This document shows, piece by piece, positions 37,848 to 46,069 of a DNA stretch of 64,000 nt. The notes beneath the pieces are model-generated. The model was not told the origin of the DNA. It saw only the letters and a list, made by a program, of their open reading frames with translations, and made no database searches. The first letter of the stretch is position 1. The number at the start of each line of letters is the position of its first letter. The DNA comes from CAVSJO01 sp963728445 (GTDB lineage: Bacteria > Gemmatimonadota > Gemmatimonadetes > Longimicrobiales > RSA9): assembly GCA_963728445.1 (NCBI GenBank), contig CAVSJO010000006.1, positions 1,984,001-2,048,000 of the forward strand. Reading direction: 5' to 3'. A program made the translations under genes and the position numbers.

Positions 37848-39011
37848 ATGGCAAGGAAGCCCCTCTCCGCCCGCGACTGGATTGGCAGCGATCCGTTCCC
37901 GTGGCCCTCGATCCACGACGTGGACGTCGGCGCCACCCTGGTCGGCTGCTACTGCATCGCTTCGCTCCAGGTCGGCACGACGAAGAACGACAAGCCGTAC
38001 CTCACCCTCACGCTCTCGGACCGCCACGGCGCCGTGGAGGCGAAGGTGTGGGACGACGCCGAAGCGGTGCGCGTCCGCATCGAGTCCGCGACCTTCGTCG
38101 GCGTGCGCGGCCGCGTCGAGACCTTCCGGGACGCCCGACAGCTCAAGGTCGACGCCATCGAGCCCGTCGCCCTCGAAGGGGACGAGCTGGAGCTCTTCAT
38201 GCCCCGCTCCAAGCGGGACCAGGCGACCATGGAGGGTGAGCTCGTGGGCTGGATCGGCTCCGTCGCCGATCCCGGTCTCCGGACCCTGCTCGGCGCCCTC
38301 CTCGGACCCGACACGGAGTCCGGGCGGGCGTTCCGGTACGCCCCCGCGGCGAAGCAGAATCATCACGCGTACGTCGGCGGCCTCCTCGAGCACACCCTCT
38401 CCCTCGCCGGCATCTGCGACGGCCTGGCCCGGCACTACAACGCACGGGAGCACGGCCCCCGCATCGACCGGGACCTGCTCCTCACCGGCGCACTGCTCCA
38501 CGACATCGGCAAGATCCGGGAGATCTCGACGGAGCCCGGCTTCCGGTATACGACCGAAGGCAAGCTTCTGGGCCACATCCTCATCGGCCTGGACCTGGTG
38601 CGGGACGCGGGGCGGGCGGTCGCCGCGCTCTCGCCCGAGCGGCTCGACCTCGTGCTGCACCTCGTCGCCAGCCACCAGGGACGCTACGAATGGCAGAGCC
38701 CGCGCGAGCCGCTGCTCCTGGAGGCCCTGCTCCTGCACCACGCGGACGACATGGACGCCAAGCTCCAGCAGGCCATGGACTTCCTGGACGGCGTCGACGA
38801 AGGGACGTGGTCCGGCTACAACCGGTCGTTCGGGCGGACGTTTTTTAAGGCGGGGACGGCGACTGCGGGCGAGGATACGGCGGGCGAGGGGACGGCGGGC
38901 GGGGGGACTGCGGGCGGGGGGACTGCGGGCGAGGGGACGGCGGGCGGGGGGACTGCGGGCGGGGGTACTGCGGGGCGGGATCCGTTCACGCTGGATATGT
39001 TCGAGGGCTGA
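37848..39011 (+). CDS. OB-fold/HD-domain 3'-5' exoribonuclease-like protein (YhaM type)
   Basis: 387 residues from ATG 37848. An N-terminal OB fold (residues ~25-105, with KNDKPYLTLTLSDRHGAVEAKVWDDA) is followed by an HD domain: HHAYVGGLLEHTLSLAG, then ALLHDIGKIREI with the HD pair and VASHQGRYEW. This order is that of YhaM/CBF1 exoribonucleases. The last ~45 residues are a Gly/Thr/Ala tail from a 15-bp tandem repeat and are likely disordered. It lies 23 nt after pyrC and may be cotranscribed. Confidence 0.88.
   Translation: MARKPLSARDWIGSDPFPWPSIHDVDVGATLVGCYCIASLQVGTTKNDKPYLTLTLSDRHGAVEAKVWDDAEAVRVRIESATFVGVRGRVETFRDARQLKVDAIEPVALEGDELELFMPRSKRDQATMEGELVGWIGSVADPGLRTLLGALLGPDTESGRAFRYAPAAKQNHHAYVGGLLEHTLSLAGICDGLARHYNAREHGPRIDRDLLLTGALLHDIGKIREISTEPGFRYTTEGKLLGHILIGLDLVRDAGRAVAALSPERLDLVLHLVASHQGRYEWQSPREPLLLEALLLHHADDMDAKLQQAMDFLDGVDEGTWSGYNRSFGRTFFKAGTATAGEDTAGEGTAGGGTAGGGTAGEGTAGGGTAGGGTAGRDPFTLDMFEG
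38866..38980. repeat. 15-bp tandem repeat at the 3' end of the HD gene
   Basis: About seven units of ACTGCGGGCGGGGGG-type sequence with A/G and T/G variants, in frame. Each codes for a Thr-Ala-Gly-(Gly/Glu)-(Gly/Asp) pentapeptide. Confidence 0.85.
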
Positions 39012-39058
39012 GCTCGTCGCTCACGTTCGTCGTGCCTTGGCGCGGTCACAAAAAGAAA

Positions 39059-39088
39059 CGGGAGGCGCATCGGTCGATGCGCCTCCCG
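39059..39088. terminator. Bidirectional intrinsic terminator
   Basis: A perfect 14-bp stem, CGGGAGGCGCATCG (39059-39072) with CGATGCGCCTCCCG (39075-39088). It is flanked by an A-run on its left, which reads as a T-run for rpsT on the minus strand, and by a short T-rich run on its right for the HD gene. It serves two convergent genes. Confidence 0.92.
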
Positions 39089-39109
39089 TTCTCTTGACGG
39101 TCGTGGGGG

Positions 39110-39373
39110 CTACGGCTGGCCGCCGAGCTCCAGCACCTTGCGGGCGAGCTGCGACTTCTTGCGCCTGGCCTTGTTCGGATGGATCAGCCGACGGGTCGCG
39201 AAGCGGTCCAGCATGGCCGCGGCGGCGCGGTAGGCCTGCGTGGCCTCGTCCGCCGAGTCGGCGGTCATGACTCTCTTGATCGAGGTCTTGAGCCTCGATT
39301 TCTGGGCCCGATTCTGGTCGCGACGGCGCTCGGCCTGCCGCATCCGCTTCTCGGCACTTCTCGTGTTCGGCAA
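39110..39373 (-). CDS. rpsT: 30S ribosomal protein S20
   Basis: 87 residues, strongly basic. The start PNTRSAEKRMRQAERRRDQN and the block IHPNKARRKKSQLARKVLEL are typical of S20. Length is normal. It binds the 5' and 3' minor domains of 16S rRNA in the small subunit. A good promoter lies just upstream, next to the insertion sequence. Confidence 0.95.
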   Translation of the reverse strand: MPNTRSAEKRMRQAERRRDQNRAQKSRLKTSIKRVMTADSADEATQAYRAAAAMLDRFATRRLIHPNKARRKKSQLARKVLELGGQP

Positions 39374-39418
39374 GACGATGCTCCCGATTCGTTGGTCCGC
39401 TCGAAGACGTAGCCTGTA

Positions 39419-39447
39419 ATACTAATGCAGGAGCCATCCAGTGTCAA
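39419..39447 (-). promoter_or_regulatory. Promoter of rpsT
   Basis: On the minus strand TTGACA (39447-39442) is followed after 17 nt by TAGTAT (39424-39419), a near-consensus sigma-70-type promoter 46 nt before the start codon. Base 39447 is also the first base of the 17-bp direct repeat flanking the insertion sequence. Confidence 0.75.
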
Positions 39448-39463
39448 TCGCTGGCGCCAGGCG
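39447..39463. repeat. 17-bp direct repeat, left flank of the insertion sequence
   Basis: ATCGCTGGCGCCAGGCG recurs exactly at 40961-40977. Long target duplications are known for the IS1202 group, so this pair is probably the target duplication. Confidence 0.75.
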
Positions 39464-40958
39464 TGTCAACGGCCATTAGAAATGTCCCCGGTTTGCGGCC
39501 AGTAGAAGTGTCCCCTTCTCGAGGTTCAGGCGGGCGGTCCAGTGAGGGCCGCCGTTTTCCGGGCTTCTGCCTTGGCGATGGCATAGCGTCCTGCGCGTCG
39601 CCAGGGGTGCTCCTGGTCGGGTTTCGGAGGGGTCTTCCGGGGCTTGGGTGTCGGCGTCGGCCGGGGCGCCGTCTGCGTTCGGGGCACGGCCGGCGTCCAC
39701 CGGCACTCGTGTTCCTGCGCGCCAGCTCCACGGTGGATCACTCGGATTCGGCCATCTTCGGTGCAGCGAACCAGGATGCGGCTCCCGGCGGGCACCCTGC
39801 CCCGGCTCTTTCGGTCCAGTTGCAGCCCCGCTCCCTGGAACTGCACGACGAAATCGTTGCTCACCACCCGGTGGTACTCAATGCAGTAGACGTCGTCCGG
39901 ATTAAGTGCAGGATTGAACGGGATGTGATAGTCAGCGCGCTCGCGTGGAGGCTTGGCAAAGCGCGCGTTGTGCGCCGGCAGGTACTTCTCCAGCACATAC
40001 CGGTTGGCGGCCGCGTCATCTTCGATGCCGAGCCGTCGCATCTTTTTGATCAGCCGGTCCTGGTGGACGCCGTTGCTCCGCTCGATCCGCCCCTTGGCCT
40101 GCGGGCTTCCGGCGCCGATCACCTGGATCCCGAGCTTCTTGCACATCAGCCCGAACGACGTGTGCGCCTCGATGCCAAGACTACGCTCGGCCGAGTTGGG
40201 AGTCCGCTTGTAGATGTTCTTCCAATCGGTGTAGAGAGCCCTCGGCACGCCATAGAGCCGGATCCACTCCTGGAGGATGTGGACGGCCGCCCAGATCGTC
40301 TCCTGGTCGCCAAAGCGCAGGAGCGTCTCGCTCGTGGCGTCATCGACCATGTTCATGACGCAGCTCGCCGAACCCGCCCGCCGCCCTCTGCCCTCATACC
40401 AGTCGTGAAAGCTGCCATCCAGCTGTATGAGCTCCCCGAAGTGAGCCCGTCGCTCCCGACGCCCCGGCCGAGGCCGAATCTTCCGAGCTCGGCTCCAGAG
40501 CCCCTCCTCCACCATCCAGCTGTGAAGCGTTCGGGTCGGGATGACGATCCCGAACTCCTCCGCCAGGTGCTCCGACGCCAGCGTAGGCCCGAACCGCTGC
40601 CCGGATCCTCGCTCCGCCATGCCGCCCAACTTCGTGCGAACCAGCTCCAGTATTTGCTCCCGCTCCTCCACTGGCCTGGCCCGGTTCGAGAGCCGACCGA
40701 CGTTGCCATGCACGAGCCCCGCACGACCCACGCTCCGGAACCTCGCGAGCACCCGCTTCGCCTGCCGCTTCGAGAGCTGCACAAGCTCCGCCGCCTCCCC
40801 CACACGCAGCTCCCCAGCCACCACACGCGCGAACACCACCGCCCGCTCATGCTCCTTCGTACTCATCGCTGTCCGCTCCACTCGAGCCTCCTTGAGAGAC
40901 CCGTAGTTTAGGGGACAGTTCTACTTGCCGAAGAAGGGGACATTATTACTTGCCGACA
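39464..40958 (-). mobile_element. IS1202-group (ISNCY) insertion sequence, complete copy
   Basis: About 1.5 kb with one transposase gene. The ends are imperfect inverted repeats: left TGTCAACGGCCATTAGAAAT, right (complement) TGTCGGCAAGTAATAATGTC. Both ends carry a second inner GGC(A/C)AGTAGAA-TGTCCCC word. It is flanked by a 17-bp direct repeat. It sits directly upstream of the rpsT -35 box. A truncated second copy follows without a gap. Confidence 0.85.
39526..40881 (-). CDS. IS1202-group (ISNCY) transposase
   Basis: 451 residues from GTG 40881, which has AAGGAGG 5 nt upstream; ATG 40866 in the same frame lacks a site. An N-terminal helix-turn-helix (GEAAELVQLSKRQAKRVLAR) is followed by the DDE core: LIQLDGSFHDWYEGR (first Asp), ALYTDWKNIY (second Asp) and SPQAKGRIERSNGVHQDRL (Glu). 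The C-terminal tail is rich in Pro and Lys. All catalytic residues are present, so it may be active. Confidence 0.92.
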   Translation of the reverse strand: MERTAMSTKEHERAVVFARVVAGELRVGEAAELVQLSKRQAKRVLARFRSVGRAGLVHGNVGRLSNRARPVEEREQILELVRTKLGGMAERGSGQRFGPTLASEHLAEEFGIVIPTRTLHSWMVEEGLWSRARKIRPRPGRRERRAHFGELIQLDGSFHDWYEGRGRRAGSASCVMNMVDDATSETLLRFGDQETIWAAVHILQEWIRLYGVPRALYTDWKNIYKRTPNSAERSLGIEAHTSFGLMCKKLGIQVIGAGSPQAKGRIERSNGVHQDRLIKKMRRLGIEDDAAANRYVLEKYLPAHNARFAKPPRERADYHIPFNPALNPDDVYCIEYHRVVSNDFVVQFQGAGLQLDRKSRGRVPAGSRILVRCTEDGRIRVIHRGAGAQEHECRWTPAVPRTQTAPRPTPTPKPRKTPPKPDQEHPWRRAGRYAIAKAEARKTAALTGPPA

Positions 40959-40960
40959 AC

Positions 40961-40977
40961 ATCGCTGGCGCCAGGCG
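40961..40977. repeat. 17-bp direct repeat, right flank of the insertion sequence
   Basis: Exact copy of 39447-39463. It also abuts the left end of the decayed second copy, so the region reads repeat, IS, repeat, IS remnant. Confidence 0.75.
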
Positions 40978-41417
40978 TGTCAACGGCCATTAGAAATGTC
41001 CCCGGTCTGCGGCCAGTAGAAGTGTCCCCTTCTCGAGGTTCAGGCGGGCGGTCCAGTGAGGGCCGCCGTTTTCCGGGCTTCTGCCTTGGCGATGGCATAG
41101 CGTCCTGCGCGTCGCCAGGGGTGCTCCTGGTCGGGTTTCGGAGGGGTCTTCCGGGGCTTGGGTGTCGGCGTCGGCCGGGGCGCCGTCTGCGTTGGGAGCA
41201 CAGCCGGCGTCCACCGGCGCTGCACGACGAAGTCGTTGCTAACCACCGGTTGGCGGCCGGGTCGTCGTCGACACCGAGCCGTCGCACCTTTCTGATCGGC
41301 CGGTCCTGGTGGACACCGTTGCTCCGCTCGATCCGCCCCTTGGCCTGCGGGCTTCCGGCGCCGATCACTCGGATCCCGAGCTTCTTGCACATCAGCCCGA
41401 ACGACGTGTACGCCTCG
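40978..41417. mobile_element. Decayed second copy of the IS1202-group element
   Basis: It matches the left end of the complete copy (39464-39706), then jumps about 134 bp to the stretch beginning at 39841 and a further ~130 bp to the one near 40000, ending at the equivalent of 40170. The 5' part of the transposase and the other terminal repeat are missing. Small base changes (for example GGTCTGCGG against GGTTTGCGG) show divergence. It cannot encode a working enzyme. Confidence 0.85.
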
Positions 41418-41496
41418 GAGCGTGCGCCGGGCGGAGCGTGCGCCGGGCGAAGCGTGCGCCGGGCGGAGTGTGGCGGAGTGTGCGCCGGGCGAAGCG
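41417..41496. repeat. 16-bp tandem repeat next to the IS remnant
   Basis: About five GGAGCGTGCGCCGGGC-type units (41417, 41433, 41449, 41465, 41475) with single-base variants; one unit is shortened. It begins exactly where the IS remnant ends. Confidence 0.8.
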
Positions 41497-41968
41497 TCTC
41501 AACTTGTGTGCGTCGCGCTTCGATTGTCGCGTAGTGCCTGCCGGACGACGCGAATGCGTCAATCCTGCGCCGGCCGCGAGGACGGCTCGCCACGATTGCA
41601 CCGGATTCCGCGACAAACGTGGCATTCGATCAGGGCGCGCCCAGGATCGGTCGTATTCGCCCTCCGCCGCCGCCCCAGCCCGCCGCCGCCCCAGCCCCAG
41701 CCCCAGCCCCCGCCCCAGCCCCAGCCCCGGTGGCGCCGCCCAGCCCGCACCTGTAATTTCTCCCGCCTATGGAGCGCCTGCCCATCTCCCGTCTTCGACC
41801 TGCCCGCAAACCCGCCGGACGTGCCTGCACGGCCGGGGCTTCGGGCGTCGTCGAAGCGGACGCGTCACCGGACCTCTCGCAGGACCTCAGGCCGGACCTC
41901 TCGCAGGCCCCCTCCCAGGACCGGTCCCAGGACCCGTCACCGGACCTCTCGCCGAGCGGGTCGCCGGC
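41497..41968. other. Spacer upstream of scpA with low-complexity sequence
   Basis: It includes a CAGCCC-rich run (about 41674-41730), a variant of the hexamer family, and from 41860 a repeat of GGACCTCTCGCAGG-type words. A short frame from ATG 41769 (67 residues, rich in Asp/Ser/Pro) overlaps the scpA start by 4 bases (ATGA), but it is made of these repeats and I cannot support it as a gene. Confidence 0.5.
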
Positions 41969-42793
41969 ATGACGAGGGCGGCTCCGGGCATGGCGTCCTC
42001 CGGCTCGATGGCCGGCAGGTCCGGCTTCACGGACGCCGGGATCGTCGGGTTCGTCGTCGAGCTGGACCGCTTCCAGGGCCCCCTCGATCTGCTCCTGCAC
42101 CTGATCCGGTCGCAGGACATCGACGTCTTCGACATCCCCATCGCACAGATCACGGGACAGTTCCTTGCGGCCCTGGGCCATCTGGAGCGGCTGGAGCTGG
42201 ACGTGGCGGGGGAGTTCCTGGAGATGGCGGCGACGCTCATCCGCATCAAGGCGCAGATGCTTCTGCCGCGGCATGGGCGCGAGCTGGGGGAGGATGAGGA
42301 CCCGCGGGCCGAGCTGGTACGGCGGCTGCTCGAGTACGAGCACTTCCGGGACCTGGCCCGTCGCCTCGAGGACTCGGAGGCGGACCGGGCCCGGCACTTC
42401 GGGCGCGGGTACGTGCCCCCGCGCGTCGAGCGCGAGGTCCCCTCGGAGCCGCCGCCCCTCGAGGTCGAGTGGCAGGACCTCCTGGACGCCGCCCTGAGCG
42501 TCGAGGACCGCGGACTCGAGCGGCTGGAGCACCGCGTGACGCGTCGGCCGGTCTCGATGGAGGATAAGGTCGGCCTCATCCTGCGGGCGCTGGCCGAGAG
42601 CGCGAGCGTCGAGTTCAGGACCCTCGTCGCCCCGTACCCCGACCGCCTGCACGCTTCGGTGACGCTCCTCGCCGGACTCGAGCTCTCGAAACGGCAGGAG
42701 CTCTCGCTCCGCCAGCGCGAGCCGTTCGCCCCACTCTGGATGCATCGACGGAAACGGAAGCAGCAGGCGAATGCGGACGACGCAGATCATTGA
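41969..42793 (+). CDS. scpA: Segregation and condensation protein A
   Basis: 274 residues from ATG 41969; the frame is open further upstream through repeats, but family similarity begins at FVVELDRFQGPLDLLLHLIR. The kleisin N-terminal helix, EFLEMAATLIRIKAQMLLPR and the C-terminal winged helix are present. ScpA bridges the SMC heads in chromosome condensation. It overlaps scpB by 23 bases in another frame. Confidence 0.93.
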   Translation: MTRAAPGMASSGSMAGRSGFTDAGIVGFVVELDRFQGPLDLLLHLIRSQDIDVFDIPIAQITGQFLAALGHLERLELDVAGEFLEMAATLIRIKAQMLLPRHGRELGEDEDPRAELVRRLLEYEHFRDLARRLEDSEADRARHFGRGYVPPRVEREVPSEPPPLEVEWQDLLDAALSVEDRGLERLEHRVTRRPVSMEDKVGLILRALAESASVEFRTLVAPYPDRLHASVTLLAGLELSKRQELSLRQREPFAPLWMHRRKRKQQANADDADH

Positions 42794-43432
42794 AGCGCTC
42801 CTCTTCGCCAGCGACGCCCCGCTGGCGGCGGAGGAGATCGCCCGTCTCGACGACGAGCTGGACGAGGACAGCGTCGTGGAGGCGATCGAGGAGCTCCGCG
42901 TCCAGTACGAGGAGCAGGCCCGGGCCTTTCAGGTCTACGAGGTCGGCGGCGGATTCCAGCTCCTGACCCGCCCCGAGTACGCGCCCCATCTCGAGCGCTT
43001 CGAGACCGTGCCTCAGCCCGCCCGGCTCTCGACGCCCGCGCTGGAGGTTCTGGCCATCGTCGCCTACCGCCAGCCCATCGGGCGCTCGGAGATCGAGGAG
43101 ATCCGCGGCGTCGGGTCGTCGGCGGTGCTCCGGACGCTGCAGGACCGCGGGCTGATCGAGGTGGTCGGCCGGGGCGAAGGACTGGGGCGGCCGCTCCACT
43201 ACGGGACCACCCGCCTGTTCCTCGAGCACTTCGGCTTCCGCTCGCCGGAGGATCTGCCGCGGCCGGAGGAGCTGCCCATCGTCCTGCGGGAACGGGGCGC
43301 CCCACTGCCCGACCAGGAGGACGATTTCGAGTCGCCCGACCTGTCCCGGCACATGCACAGTGGGCTGAGGCTGAGGCTGAGGCTGAGGCTGAGGCTGAGG
43401 CTGAGGCTGAGGCTGCCGGGGAGGGCGGGTGA
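42771..43432 (+). CDS. scpB: Segregation and condensation protein B (3' end disturbed by a hexamer repeat)
   Basis: The first ~200 residues are a normal ScpB: IIEALLFASDAPLAAEEIAR, two winged helices, and VLAIVAYRQPIGRSEIEEIR. The family-like part ends near 43355 (DLSRHMHSG). The frame then passes through (GGCTGA)8, giving Leu-Arg repeats, and literally stays open to 45215 across rluB in a different frame. I end it at TGA 43430-43432, which overlaps the rluB start as expected for coupled genes. That stop is out of frame by one base, so an indel in the repeat is likely. ScpB dimers bind ScpA in the SMC complex. Confidence 0.75.
43363..43414. repeat. (GGCTGA)x8 at the end of scpB
   Basis: Eight perfect copies at 43363-43410 plus GGCT. 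In one of the two other plus-strand frames it contains TGA in every unit; in the scpB frame it has none. Confidence 0.95.
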
Positions 43433-44157
43433 GCGGGACGATGCGCCTTCAGAAGTTCCTCTCGCGGGCGGAGGTCGCGTCCCGGCGGAAGGGGGAGGCG
43501 ATGATCCGGGCGGGCCGGGTGCGGGTGAACGGGACGGTTGTGACGGAGATGGGGGTGAGCGTCGATCCCGTGAGGGACCGGATCGAGGTGGACGGCCGCC
43601 GGGTGAGCGTGTCGGCGCCTCTGTGGATTGCCCTCCACAAGCCCCCGGGAGTGGTGACCACGCGCTCGGACCCGCGGGACCGGCGCACGGTCTACGACCT
43701 GCTGCCGGCCGAGCACCGGGGGCTCTTCCACGTCGGCCGGCTGGACTACGGGACGGAGGGGCTGCTCCTCCTCACGAACCAGGGCGGCCTGGCGCACCGG
43801 CTGCTGCACCCGCGCTACGGCATCGAGCGGACGTACGAGGCGATCGTCGAGGGCGACCTCGGCTCCTCGGACCTCGCGCGCCTCCGGACGGGCGTCGAGC
43901 TGGGCGACGGCGTAGCGCGGGCGAAGCGGGTGAAAGCTCGGCCCGCGCGCAAGCCCGGCGAGACGCGCGTGCGCGTCGCCATGACCGAGGGGCGGAAGCG
44001 GGAGGTGAGGCGCATGTTCACCGCCATCGGACACCCCGTGCGCCGGCTCATCCGCCGCAGCTACGGGCCCATCGAGCTGGGACGTCTCCGGCGCGGCGAA
44101 TGGCGCAGGCTGGATCGGGACGAGGTCGGGGCGCTGGAGCAGGCCGCGGGAGATTGA
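43429..44157 (+). CDS. rluB: 23S rRNA pseudouridine synthase, RluB/RsuA family
   Basis: 242 residues from GTG 43429 (ATG 43441 is possible). The N-terminal S4 domain (MRLQKFLSRAEVASRRKGEA) is followed by the catalytic domain with GRLDYGTEGLLLLTN, where Asp is the nucleophile, and EGRKREVRRMFTAIGHPVRR. Length and motifs fit RluB/RsuA. It follows scpB, a common gene order in bacteria. Confidence 0.94.
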   Translation: MSGTMRLQKFLSRAEVASRRKGEAMIRAGRVRVNGTVVTEMGVSVDPVRDRIEVDGRRVSVSAPLWIALHKPPGVVTTRSDPRDRRTVYDLLPAEHRGLFHVGRLDYGTEGLLLLTNQGGLAHRLLHPRYGIERTYEAIVEGDLGSSDLARLRTGVELGDGVARAKRVKARPARKPGETRVRVAMTEGRKREVRRMFTAIGHPVRRLIRRSYGPIELGRLRRGEWRRLDRDEVGALEQAAGD

Positions 44158-44244
44158 CGGCGGCTCGCGAAGCGGGATTGCAGACAGGAACGGGACGTAC
44201 CGCCGTGGTTCGGCGGCCGGAAGCGCACACGCACACGGAATCGC

Positions 44245-45951
44245 ATGGACATCACCGGACGCAGCGTCGTCCTGCTCGGGGGCTCGGGTCTCGTGGGCAT
44301 GGCCGTCGCCCGACGCATCCTGCCGCACCGGCCGGCACGGCTGGTCATCGCCTCGCTGATGCAGACCGAGGCGGAGACGGCCGTCGAAGAGCTGCGTGCA
44401 GAGGGAGCGGCGGGAGCGGGCGGAGCGACGGGACCCGATGGAGCCGACGGCGTCGAGCTGGTCGCCGAGTGGGGGGATCTGTTCGTTCCGGAGACCCTGA
44501 AGGACCGGCCCCGGCGGGAGGTGCTGGAGGATCACGAGGCGCGGGTCGCGCTGCTGGACGACCTGTACGGGGAGCTGACGCCGGACGTGGTGGCGCGCTC
44601 GAGCCTCGGCAGGCTCGTCGCGCGACACCGGCCGGACATCGTCGTGGACTGCGTGAACACGGCGACGGCGTTCGCCTACCAGAACGTCTTCCAGAGCGCG
44701 CAGTCGCTGCGCACCGCGGCGGAGGGCAGCGGCGCGGACCGGGACACGGTGGAGCGACACCTCACCACGCTGTACCTGCCGCAGCTCATCCGCCACGTGC
44801 AGATCGTGCTGGAGTCGCTGCGGGAGGCGGGGACCAGCCTGTACCTGAAGATCGGCACGTCGGGCACGGGAGGGATGGGCCTGAACATCCCGTTCACCCA
44901 CTCGGAGGAGCGACCGAGCCGGATGCTCCTCTCCAAGGCCGGGCTCGCCGGCGCCCACACGCTGCTGCTCTACCTCATGGCCCGGACGCCGGACGCGCCG
45001 GTGGTGAAGGAGATCAAGCCGACAGCGGCGATCTCGTGGAAGCGCATCGCGTACGGCGAGGTGCGGCGGGGCGGCCGGGCGCTGGAGCGATGGGACGCCG
45101 TGGAGCCGGTGTCGCTGGAGGATGCGTTCGGCGACTTCGCGTCGGACGACGTCGCCGCGCGCGCCTGTCGGCGGCTGGAGGGCTCCATTCGCGGCGTCTA
45201 CCTCGACGCGGGTGAGAACGGGCTGTTCAGCCTCGGGGAGTTCGAGGTGCTGACGGCCCTGGGCCTGATGGAGTTCATCACGCCGGAGGAGATCGCGGAC
45301 AACGTGCTGCGGGAAGTCCGCGGGCACCCGACGGGCCGGGACGTCGTGGCGGCGCTGGACGCGGCGACGTCCGGCCCCACGTACCGCGCGGGCGTGCTCC
45401 GGCAGGTGGCGGTGGAGGAGATGGAGGCCCTGGAGCGGCAGCACGGGGTGAGCGCCGTCGCCTACGAGATGCTCGGGCCCCCGCGGCTGTCGAAGCTGCT
45501 CTTCGAGGCGGCGATCCTGGAGCGCTTCTACGACGACGTCGTGTCCGCGTCCGAGCTCGAGCCCGAGTCGATGGCCGAGGGCGCGGCGAACCTCGTCGAC
45601 GGGGACGACGACCTTCGCGTCCGCATCCTGTCGACGGGCCTGCCGATCCTGCTGCCCGACGGCGAGCGGATGCTGCGGGGCCGGGATCTGAAGGTCGCCC
45701 CGGAGGCGGGGCAGAGTCCCCGGGACCCGCGCCTGGCGGAGAACGGCTGGGTCGACCTGCGCGCCTCCAACTGGGCGCGCTGGAAGGAGCGGCTGACGCG
45801 GATGGCAGCGGAGGGGCGGGAGCTGCCCGGTCCGGAGATGGGCTCACGGGCGGACGTGGAGTCCGGGCGCCGTCGTCTGGCGCTGCGTCCGGGCCGCCTC
45901 GCGGCGTGGGTCTTCCGCAGCGAGGACGGCGGCGAGCGCCTGAAGCGGTAG
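44245..45951 (+). CDS. Large NAD(P)-binding Rossmann-fold protein of unknown function
   Basis: 568 residues. The N-terminus VVLLGGSGLVGMAVARRIL is an SDR/saccharopine-dehydrogenase-like dinucleotide-binding loop. Later segments are well conserved in appearance (IVVDCVNTATAFAYQNVF, SLYLKIGTSGTGGMGLNIPF, KEIKPTAAISWKRIAYGEV), but no catalytic Tyr-X3-Lys is clear. No membrane helix or signal is seen. Context is scpAB-rluB on one side and the Bat operon on the other, which does not reveal its role. The substrate is unknown. Confidence 0.75.
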   Translation: MDITGRSVVLLGGSGLVGMAVARRILPHRPARLVIASLMQTEAETAVEELRAEGAAGAGGATGPDGADGVELVAEWGDLFVPETLKDRPRREVLEDHEARVALLDDLYGELTPDVVARSSLGRLVARHRPDIVVDCVNTATAFAYQNVFQSAQSLRTAAEGSGADRDTVERHLTTLYLPQLIRHVQIVLESLREAGTSLYLKIGTSGTGGMGLNIPFTHSEERPSRMLLSKAGLAGAHTLLLYLMARTPDAPVVKEIKPTAAISWKRIAYGEVRRGGRALERWDAVEPVSLEDAFGDFASDDVAARACRRLEGSIRGVYLDAGENGLFSLGEFEVLTALGLMEFITPEEIADNVLREVRGHPTGRDVVAALDAATSGPTYRAGVLRQVAVEEMEALERQHGVSAVAYEMLGPPRLSKLLFEAAILERFYDDVVSASELEPESMAEGAANLVDGDDDLRVRILSTGLPILLPDGERMLRGRDLKVAPEAGQSPRDPRLAENGWVDLRASNWARWKERLTRMAAEGRELPGPEMGSRADVESGRRRLALRPGRLAAWVFRSEDGGERLKR

Positions 45952-46069
45952 TGGTCGGGACCGTCCGGACCCCTGCGGCCGGGCGCACGCCAGCAACATG
46001 GATCTTGCGGACGGGCTGCCGCGTAGCAGCCTTGTCGCAGTCGACGAACCCCACGGAAAAAGGAGCGAC

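Noticed and set aside
38866..38980. G-rich repeat considered as a G-quadruplex element
   Set aside because: It is in frame within a coding sequence and is explained by tandem 15-bp duplication; nothing suggests a separate function.
39463..40911. Long plus-strand frame across the insertion sequence
   Set aside because: It is the antisense of the transposase; the minus-strand frame has the complete DDE motif set and a ribosome-binding site.
41769..41972. 67-residue frame overlapping the scpA start by ATGA
   Set aside because: Half of it is tandem repeat (Asp-Leu-Ser-Gln units) and no ribosome-binding site or family is visible. It could be a coupled leader peptide, but the support is too weak.
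42771..45215. Literal 814-residue ScpB
   Set aside because: The part after 43363 is repeat plus an out-of-frame reading of rluB and the next gene. I treat it as a frame artefact.
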